Source of the DNA: Acholeplasmataceae bacterium
Lineage (GTDB): Bacteria > Bacillota_I > Bacilli_A > Acholeplasmatales > Acholeplasmataceae
Reading direction: 5' to 3'
Assembly (NCBI GenBank): GCA_003518475.1
Contig: DOYO01000110.1
Location: 8,206 to 15,886, forward strand
Length of the DNA: 7,681 nt
Shown: one piece after another, positions 1 through 4,347 of the stretch
How positions within the stretch are numbered: position 1 is the first letter of the stretch
Layout: every line of letters begins with the position of its first letter
The notes under the pieces: generated by a model
What the model was told of the DNA's origin: nothing
Database searches by the model: none
Seen by the model: the letters and a program-made list of their open reading frames with translations, nothing else
Position numbers and translations under genes: made by a program

Positions 1-153
1 AACAAAAATATAAGCCAATGATGTTACGAAAAAGAGAAAGCTGCTCAAGTTGTAGAAAAACTCAGTTTTTGCTATCTCGATGATAATAATCGATCCAATC
101 CATAAGATCGTCAGTGAGATTAATAAAGCTGATAATGCGATTGTTTTATTCAT
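1..153 (-). CDS. Membrane protein, N-terminal 51 residues only (truncated by window start)
   Basis: An open frame starts at an ATG at 153 and runs without a stop to the first base, so the C-terminus lies outside the window. The 51 visible residues begin MNKTIALSALLISL. They hold one clear membrane helix (about residues 5-26) and the start of a second hydrophobic segment (about 32-51), joined by a short polar loop (EIAKTE). The start is supported by a strong AAGGGGG ribosome binding site (163-169), nine bases upstream. It lies 103 bases after another multi-pass membrane protein on the same strand, so the two may be co-transcribed. I do not recognise the family and too little is visible to suggest a function. 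The frame, Shine-Dalgarno site and hydrophobic pattern make a real gene likely. Confidence 0.7.
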   Translation of the reverse strand, partial: MNKTIALSALLISLTILWIGSIIIIEIAKTEFFYNLSSFLFFVTSLAYIFV

Positions 154-162
154 TTCTTAAAG

Positions 163-169
163 CCCCCTT
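163..169 (-). promoter_or_regulatory. Ribosome binding site AAGGGGG
   Basis: The minus strand reads AAGGGGG nine bases before the ATG at 153. It decides the start of the truncated membrane protein. The rest of the 154-256 gap is AT-rich and shows no convincing promoter or terminator. Confidence 0.7.
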
Positions 170-256
170 AAATTTTTTTATTGAAAATGTTCATTCGATA
201 GTTTTATTCCTTCTCGAACTTCATGTTGTCGTGTGATTTAAATACAGTAAACTAAA

Positions 257-895
257 CTAATAACTCTGATCATACTCAAGTATATTAAATTTTTTGGTTA
301 TGTAATATCTTGGTATCAATTGACCTGCGATGATATAACACAAAGCTAAAATGACAATGGAAACAGCGATTATAGACACTACAAAGCCAACTGATTCAGA
401 TACATTTCTCAGAAAGATTTTTACGAATAAAAAACTACCTAAAGAACCTATTCCGGCATAAGTTGGAACTGGATTATATTTCTTTGTTTTCTCATGAAGA
501 ATATTTAAATATTTAGAAATGAAGAAAACAAACGTTATGACAATTTGTAATAGTATGAAAATCATCAAGAATAGATATGAATTGGTGTATACCTGTTTTT
601 GAAATCCATACACTGCATAGTTCAATAATACGAGTATTGTTGCGAGATTAATAGAAAAAATCAGGAAACTGTTAGAAAAAGACCAAAATTTCTTTGAATT
701 AAAGATGCTGACGAAAACCACATTCAGAAGAACAATTGAAGTGCATATGACAATACTGACAATATCACTTCGGAAAAACAGGATCAACACAAAAATAGCA
801 ATGAATAAATTAACAAAAAGGCCTTTGATGATAGATTTTCTTGTCACGATAATCTTAAAATTGTTTAAAAAAGTCAATGCAGAATCTAATTTCAT
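257..895 (-). CDS. Multi-pass integral membrane protein, family unknown
   Basis: This 212-residue protein is dominated by hydrophobic segments. About six candidate membrane helices are visible, roughly at residues 24-43, 46-66, 74-98, 107-128, 145-160 (weak) and 167-190. A short charged N-terminus (MKLDSALTFLNN) precedes them, a Lys-rich loop (HEKTKKYNP) falls between helices 4 and 5, and the tail is polar. The ATG at 895 is chosen over an in-frame TTG at 922 because TTGGAG (902-907) sits six bases before it, while the TTG has no such site. I see no transporter signature, ATP-binding motif or catalytic motif. It lies 104 bases after the methyltransferase gene and 103 bases before another membrane protein. 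The function is unknown. The gene itself is well supported, and the helix count is by eye. Confidence 0.8.
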   Translation of the reverse strand: MKLDSALTFLNNFKIIVTRKSIIKGLFVNLFIAIFVLILFFRSDIVSIVICTSIVLLNVVFVSIFNSKKFWSFSNSFLIFSINLATILVLLNYAVYGFQKQVYTNSYLFLMIFILLQIVITFVFFISKYLNILHEKTKKYNPVPTYAGIGSLGSFLFVKIFLRNVSESVGFVVSIIAVSIVILALCYIIAGQLIPRYYITKKFNILEYDQSY

Positions 896-901
896 GTTGA
901 T

Positions 902-907
902 CTCCAA
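902..907 (-). promoter_or_regulatory. Ribosome binding site TTGGAG that fixes the start at 895
   Basis: GGAG lies six bases upstream of the ATG at 895 on the minus strand. This favours that ATG over the upstream in-frame TTG at 922. Confidence 0.6.
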
Positions 908-999
908 ATTGTAAATTGGCAAATGTTGAAAAAAGGGTCACTATTGGAATGCATGTCATTCAAACCAACACACATTTATTGTATCAATTATAATTTTGA

Positions 1000-1806
1000 T
1001 TACGAGTTTTTATTTTTTTTCCCAACATACATCATATGATGCGAATAGGGAAAATACTTCTTTCTTTCACAAAGTTTAAGAGATAGTTTTAGATAATAAT
1101 CCTTAACTTCATCTGAAGAGGATTCAATCGTGCTTAACCTGGGTCCTGTCACGCCTTCTTGACCGAATAAAGTGATTTTTGAAAAGCCAAGTTGAGTAAA
1201 AAAAGGTTCTATCTCGTCAACTTCAATAAAAATTGCTTCTGTGAACGCATTTCCACTCCAGGATTTACCTTGTTCCATGCAATCGAAATAGTCTAAAGCT
1301 GTTTCTTCAAGTATCTTTTCAGGACATTCAGATAGGTAATATAAGTAACCTGCATGAAGCGATATGAAAGATGCGAAGAGAACTCCATCATCTTTTAAAT
1401 ATTTTTTAGCTTCAAGGATGCATTTCTTTCTATCTTCTTCAGAAAACAAGTGATAGAGCGGTCCCATAACCAATACAGTATCATATTGCTCTAAAGATAA
1501 TGTTGAAAGATCTCTAGCATCAGCTTGATAAGCCTTTATATTCAAATTCAATTCTAGTGCTTTCTTTTTCGCAAGGGCGACATTCGAATCACTCAAATCA
1601 ACTAAAGTCACATCATATCCCAGTGAAGCCAAATATATGCTATACCTTCCAGCTCCTCCACCTATATCCAGTATTTTTCCAGGTTTCATATGTCTATCTA
1701 ACATAACTTTTGTTATTTCAAATTCAAAACGGAATCCCTCAAGTCGATTCCATTCGGATTCTGAGTTTTCATCATACCAAGCTTTAACTATCTTAACCTC
1801 ATCCAT
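1000..1806 (-). CDS. Class I SAM-dependent methyltransferase
   Basis: A 268-residue soluble protein with the Rossmann-like methyltransferase core. Motif I is KILDIGGGAGR (about residues 44-54), the glycine-rich SAM-binding loop. The acidic end of strand 2 is VTLVDLS (D70), expected to bind the SAM ribose. QADARDL (about 94-100) is the adenine-contacting region, and YDTVLVMGPLYHL (about 108-120) matches motif IV. The pattern fits the Methyltransf_11/25 (UbiE/COG2226-like) group. The C-terminal 140 residues, with several aromatics and Cys, probably form the substrate cap. The substrate (small molecule, lipid or protein) cannot be read from the sequence. The start is supported by AGGAG at 1816-1820, nine bases upstream. 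An 87-base gap with a candidate promoter separates it from the preceding gene, so it may be transcribed independently. The family call is firm and the substrate is unknown. Confidence 0.92.
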   Translation of the reverse strand: MDEVKIVKAWYDENSESEWNRLEGFRFEFEITKVMLDRHMKPGKILDIGGGAGRYSIYLASLGYDVTLVDLSDSNVALAKKKALELNLNIKAYQADARDLSTLSLEQYDTVLVMGPLYHLFSEEDRKKCILEAKKYLKDDGVLFASFISLHAGYLYYLSECPEKILEETALDYFDCMEQGKSWSGNAFTEAIFIEVDEIEPFFTQLGFSKITLFGQEGVTGPRLSTIESSSDEVKDYYLKLSLKLCERKKYFPYSHHMMYVGKKNKNS

Positions 1807-1815
1807 TTTTAAGTT

Positions 1816-1820
1816 CTCCT
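1816..1820 (-). promoter_or_regulatory. Ribosome binding site AGGAG for the methyltransferase
   Basis: AGGAG on the minus strand, nine bases before the ATG at 1806, is a near-ideal Shine-Dalgarno site. Confidence 0.7.
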
Positions 1821-1861
1821 GAAATTTTTATTCTCTGTAGTCAGTATGTAATCTAGTTGAA

Positions 1862-1889
1862 ATTCTATTATTAATCTTTCATGAATCAA
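1862..1889 (-). promoter_or_regulatory. Candidate sigma-70-type promoter for the methyltransferase gene
   Basis: On the minus strand, TTGATT (1889-1884) and TAGAAT (1867-1862) are separated by 16 bases. They match the -35 consensus TTGACA at four of six positions and the -10 consensus TATAAT at five of six. The site lies wholly in the 87-base gap between the LURP-one-like gene and the methyltransferase, about 55 bases before the start codon. AT-rich DNA yields such matches by chance, so this is only a candidate. Confidence 0.35.
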
Positions 1890-1891
1890 TG
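1881..1891 (-). repeat. 11-base direct repeat CATTGATTCAT, copy 1
   Basis: CATTGATTCAT (minus strand) occurs here, overlapping the candidate -35 element of the methyltransferase promoter. It occurs identically at 3033-3043 upstream of the YciI-like gene. Both copies lie between genes. It could be a shared regulatory site or a chance match in AT-rich DNA. Confidence 0.3.
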
Positions 1892-1893
1892 AC

Positions 1894-2364
1894 CTACTCA
1901 AGACCTGGATCATAATCTGCTGCTACAATTAAGGTGAACATGAGCATCAGTAGGAATGCGATGTGTGATTCATCGACTTCAATAATCTTAGCGTACTTTC
2001 TTTCTGTATCTTTAATTACTGATAATACGAGTTTATGATCATCCATAATATCGAATTTTTCAATCCTCGGTTTTCCAACGACTAGAAAATCACCTAAATC
2101 CGATTCAATATAATAATCGTAGGGATTGAAGATTGATTTTGCTTTTACCGTACATACAATTTCCCCATTTTGAGAAATTTCGAATGTTCGGCGAAAGTTG
2201 AACTTCAAATTTGCAGTATATAAAATTTTTCCGTTTTTTATAAGTGACAAACGCCCCTTAAAAAAGCTGGTACCGAAATGATACAAGACTTGTTCATTTA
2301 CATCAATGATATCTGCATGATGATTAAAAGTAAATTTCTTTCGAGGAATGTATAATTTTATCAT
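1894..2364 (-). CDS. LURP-one-related / YxjI-like protein (tubby-like fold)
   Basis: This 156-residue protein has the layout of the LURP-one-related (DUF567, YxjI) family, relatives of the tubby C-terminal fold. It opens with a short strand and basic turn (LYIPRKKF). Then come 'IIDVNEQVLYHF'-type strands and repeated two-strand units with hydrophobic/charged alternation (KGRLSLIKNGKILYTA, FEISQNGEIVCTVKAK, YYIESDLGDFLVVG). A very hydrophobic C-terminal helix (about residues 133-150) is typical of the family, where it packs inside the barrel. It could instead be a membrane anchor. No catalytic residues are expected, and bacterial members have no settled role. It starts at ATG 2364 behind AGGGG/GGGG sequences 9 and 4 bases upstream. 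It lies 29 bases after the YciI-fusion gene, so co-transcription is likely. The family call rests on pattern, not on alignment. Confidence 0.6.
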   Translation of the reverse strand: MIKLYIPRKKFTFNHHADIIDVNEQVLYHFGTSFFKGRLSLIKNGKILYTANLKFNFRRTFEISQNGEIVCTVKAKSIFNPYDYYIESDLGDFLVVGKPRIEKFDIMDDHKLVLSVIKDTERKYAKIIEVDESHIAFLLMLMFTLIVAADYDPGLE

Positions 2365-2393
2365 GCTACCCCACCCCTAAACTTCATACATCA

Positions 2394-3011
2394 TTAAGCG
2401 TATGCATTAAAAAATACGATATGCAAAACAATAGATACTAGGATGACAAAAATTGATAATGAAAAGATAATCAAGTTTCTTTTTTTACTGCTTGCTTGCG
2501 CTAAATATCGATAAAGCGGATTCGAAGAAATGAAAATGATAATGATTTCAATTACTGTCAGTGTAAAAAGAAATGGTGCGACATTCCATGATTCTTCTAT
2601 TACTTTAGCGATGATCGTGCCAAATATAAAGATAAATATTCCTACAGCGATCAATATTCCCTGATTTCTTTTTTCTTTTGTTAACTTGAATGGAACCTTT
2701 TTTGGAAGGTTTATACTGTTATTAAAAACAGTTTTATACTCCATCCATGTGACTGTCATTTGTCCATTTTGAACTGCTGGATCACTTTGTGCGTACGCTT
2801 CAGCTTCAAGATCATTTTCAGCTTGAAAAACGACTTGACCAAACCCATTGACTGCGTCTAGCGTTCTTCCGACATGAAGGACTTTTCCGGATTCATGATC
2901 TGTTTTCAGTCTTAAAAAATGGTCATTAACAGCCTGATTATCTAATTCAGTCCATGCTTGATCATCGTGAAGTCTTTGAACCAGTTTAAGAATGTAAATG
3001 TATTCTTTCAT
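2394..3011 (-). CDS. YciI-like domain fused to a three-helix membrane domain
   Basis: A 205-residue, two-part protein. Residues 1-95 resemble the YciI/DGPF ferredoxin-like alpha+beta fold: a first strand (YIYILKLV), a helix with H31 followed by a Gly-containing turn (HESGKVLHVGRT), a strand GFGQVVFQAE, a helix rich in Ala, then the hallmark SDPAVQNG (D77-P78...G83) and a last strand. H31 and D77 are plausible counterparts of the conserved His/Asp pair of YciI proteins. Residues 118-137, 144-162 and 180-201 are three membrane helices, joined by KK/KR-rich loops. YciI proteins are usually short and soluble, so the membrane tail is unusual. The start is ATG 3011, with AAGGGG (3019-3024) seven bases upstream. 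An in-frame TTG at 3041 lacks a site. The reaction, if any, is unknown. Confidence 0.72.
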   Translation of the reverse strand: MKEYIYILKLVQRLHDDQAWTELDNQAVNDHFLRLKTDHESGKVLHVGRTLDAVNGFGQVVFQAENDLEAEAYAQSDPAVQNGQMTVTWMEYKTVFNNSINLPKKVPFKLTKEKRNQGILIAVGIFIFIFGTIIAKVIEESWNVAPFLFTLTVIEIIIIFISSNPLYRYLAQASSKKRNLIIFSLSIFVILVSIVLHIVFFNAYA

Positions 3012-3018
3012 ATTTTTT

Positions 3019-3024
3019 CCCCTT
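3019..3024 (-). promoter_or_regulatory. Ribosome binding site AAGGGG that fixes the start at 3011
   Basis: AAGGGG lies seven bases before the ATG at 3011 on the minus strand. It rules in that start over the upstream in-frame TTG at 3041. Confidence 0.65.
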
Positions 3025-3032
3025 GATTGTAT

Positions 3033-3043
3033 ATGAATCAATG
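3033..3043 (-). repeat. 11-base direct repeat CATTGATTCAT, copy 2
   Basis: Identical to 1881-1891. Here it sits in the 45-base gap before the YciI-like gene, about 22 bases from its start codon, with no matching -10 element at the right spacing. It is therefore not simply a promoter half shared by both sites. Confidence 0.3.
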
Positions 3044-3056
3044 CCCTAAAATAATT

Positions 3057-3251
3057 CTACTTTTTTCCATCCTCAACTAGTTTCTCTAAGATGATCGCAT
3101 GCGCCATCTTAAAAGCCTTTAGTCTTCTTGTGATGGTTGTATGCTGAGCTGTGCCTTCCTTCAGTGTTGATTGAGCTTTTTCACTCTTCTTGACAAGCGA
3201 TTCCATCGCCTTAAGGGCTTCTTCAAGTTCTATTTTTGTATACGTTGGCAT
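3057..3251 (-). CDS. Small charged helical protein (64 residues), function unknown
   Basis: It begins MPTYTKIELEEALKAMES and is rich in Lys, Glu, Leu and Ala. Two long helices are likely (about residues 5-30 and 42-60), separated by a Gly/Thr turn (KEGTAQHTT) and followed by a basic patch (TRRLKAFK). There is no membrane segment or signal peptide. The pattern 'K-x-E-K-A-Q-x-x-L-K-E-G-T-x-Q-H-T' followed by a basic helix reminds me of short uncharacterised proteins in Firmicutes, but I cannot name a family. The start at 3251 is preferred to the ATG at 3260: GAGGAG (3261-3266) is nine bases from the former and touches the latter. It lies 28 bases after the HEPN-like gene, so it is probably the last member of that operon. 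A nucleic-acid or protein-binding role is possible but unsupported. Confidence 0.7.
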   Translation of the reverse strand: MPTYTKIELEEALKAMESLVKKSEKAQSTLKEGTAQHTTITRRLKAFKMAHAIILEKLVEDGKK

Positions 3252-3260
3252 GCGTTTCAT

Positions 3261-3266
3261 CTCCTC
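3261..3266 (-). promoter_or_regulatory. Ribosome binding site GAGGAG that decides between two starts
   Basis: GAGGAG directly abuts the ATG at 3260 (no spacer), yet is nine bases from the ATG at 3251. It therefore favours the shorter 64-residue product. Confidence 0.65.
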
Positions 3267-3279
3267 AACTAAGGATTGA

Positions 3280-4347
3280 TTATTTACTTCTCGCCCGATA
3301 TGCGCGCATCATCGAGCCAATCAGGTAAACCTTGGTTTCATCCTTCACATTTCTTAAATAGGTGAGGAGCTTAAATGCTTCCTTGCCTGGATTTAATGTC
3401 ATGAGCGCTAAAACATCTTTTTTGCATAAAGGATGGTTATAATCATGGAGATTCTCTAATAGAGGGAGAGCAACCTTCTCATGTCTTCTGACAAACTTAT
3501 AAAAATAGGCCAGAAGCATGGGAACAGGTGGATATAAATCCTTGCCTTTTCTGTTTTCCATATCTAAAGAAATGTCATACATCTTCGATACTTGGTATCT
3601 GCTCATGTATAAGATGAATTCTTCAAGTTCAGAATCTGTTTCCTCCCAAGCGATTAACGTTTCTACGAGACCCGCTCTCCAAAGGAAGCGGTGGCTTGAG
3701 GAAGCGTCAAGATTGTATTCCTTCTTGAAACTTTCTTTGACTTCTTCTAAAAGCTTTTTATTCAACGTTTCATAAAGCATATAGACCTGTTCAGGAATAC
3801 TTGTCTTTGTCACTGTGTGCTGCAAGAACTGCAAGATATCATTCAAGACGATATCTCTTTCTTTTTTATATGCCTCGATCAAAGGCTCGAATAAAACATC
3901 CTTCGTTTTGATTTCAAGGCTGTTTTTTTCATAGATATAGGTTTGATAGGTAAGCTTTTCCTTAGATAATCCCTTTGTTTCCAGAATGGAGAACCCAACC
4001 CCACCATCCGGATACGTCCGGTGAGTGGGATGTCCCACGATATCATTTCTAATGTATTTCAGTTCATGAAGCGTAGGATTCTGGTTGATATTGACATGGT
4101 ACTTGTACTGAGTCAGTCCAATCGCTAAGTCATATAAAGCGTCAATTGCTACAAATAGCCCTTGAAGAATGCCGAAGACATCCAAAAGAATTGCGCCTTG
4201 TTCTGTTTGTTTTTCACTTAAATATCTACCTAACATCAGATCCACATGCTCGAGCATGGAAAAAGACGAGGCTGCGCGGTAACCGTGGCTGATGTTTTCA
4301 TCTTTGATTTCAGTTTCTGCATACTTCTTTAGTTCATTTAAGCTCAT
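3280..4347 (-). CDS. HEPN-like (RN-x4-H) protein of 355 residues, possible RNase
   Basis: This soluble, mostly helical protein belongs to no family I can name. Around residues 52-78 an amphipathic helix (DVFGILQGLFVAIDALYDL) is followed by KYIRNDIVGHPTHR, where R100-N101 and H106 form an R-N-x4-H motif (bases 4050-4030). That motif, after long helices, is the hallmark of HEPN domains, many of which are metal-independent RNases in toxin-antitoxin, abortive-infection and CRISPR-associated proteins. Residues 180-355 are further helices without a recognised motif, ending in a basic tail (MMRAYRARSK). The ATG overlaps the stop of the GGDEF-EAL gene as ATGA, and AAGGA (4354-4358) lies six bases upstream, so translational coupling is likely. 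The HEPN call is from the motif only. A non-catalytic helical protein with a chance match remains possible. Confidence 0.6.
   Translation of the reverse strand: MSLNELKKYAETEIKDENISHGYRAASSFSMLEHVDLMLGRYLSEKQTEQGAILLDVFGILQGLFVAIDALYDLAIGLTQYKYHVNINQNPTLHELKYIRNDIVGHPTHRTYPDGGVGFSILETKGLSKEKLTYQTYIYEKNSLEIKTKDVLFEPLIEAYKKERDIVLNDILQFLQHTVTKTSIPEQVYMLYETLNKKLLEEVKESFKKEYNLDASSSHRFLWRAGLVETLIAWEETDSELEEFILYMSRYQVSKMYDISLDMENRKGKDLYPPVPMLLAYFYKFVRRHEKVALPLLENLHDYNHPLCKKDVLALMTLNPGKEAFKLLTYLRNVKDETKVYLIGSMMRAYRARSK

Noticed and set aside
705..914. Plus-strand open frames opposite the real genes (705-914, 1637-1822, 3518-3775, 4744-4989, 5937-6146, 6855-7076)
   Set aside because: Each lies wholly or mostly opposite a well-supported minus-strand gene, and none shows a domain-like sequence.
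947..961. Possible terminator hairpin GAATG/CATTC before a T6 run (minus strand)
   Set aside because: The stem is only five base pairs and AT-rich, and the T-run begins 12 bases after the stem, so it does not look like an intrinsic terminator.
990..999. AATTATAATT palindrome and TATAAT next to the methyltransferase stop
   Set aside because: The TATAAT has no -35 partner at a proper distance, and such palindromes are common by chance in AT-rich gaps.
4008..4021. Perfect inverted repeat CCGGA-TACG-TCCGG
   Set aside because: It lies in the middle of the HEPN-like coding sequence, has no following T-run on either strand and a short stem. It is explained by codons for Tyr-Pro-Asp.
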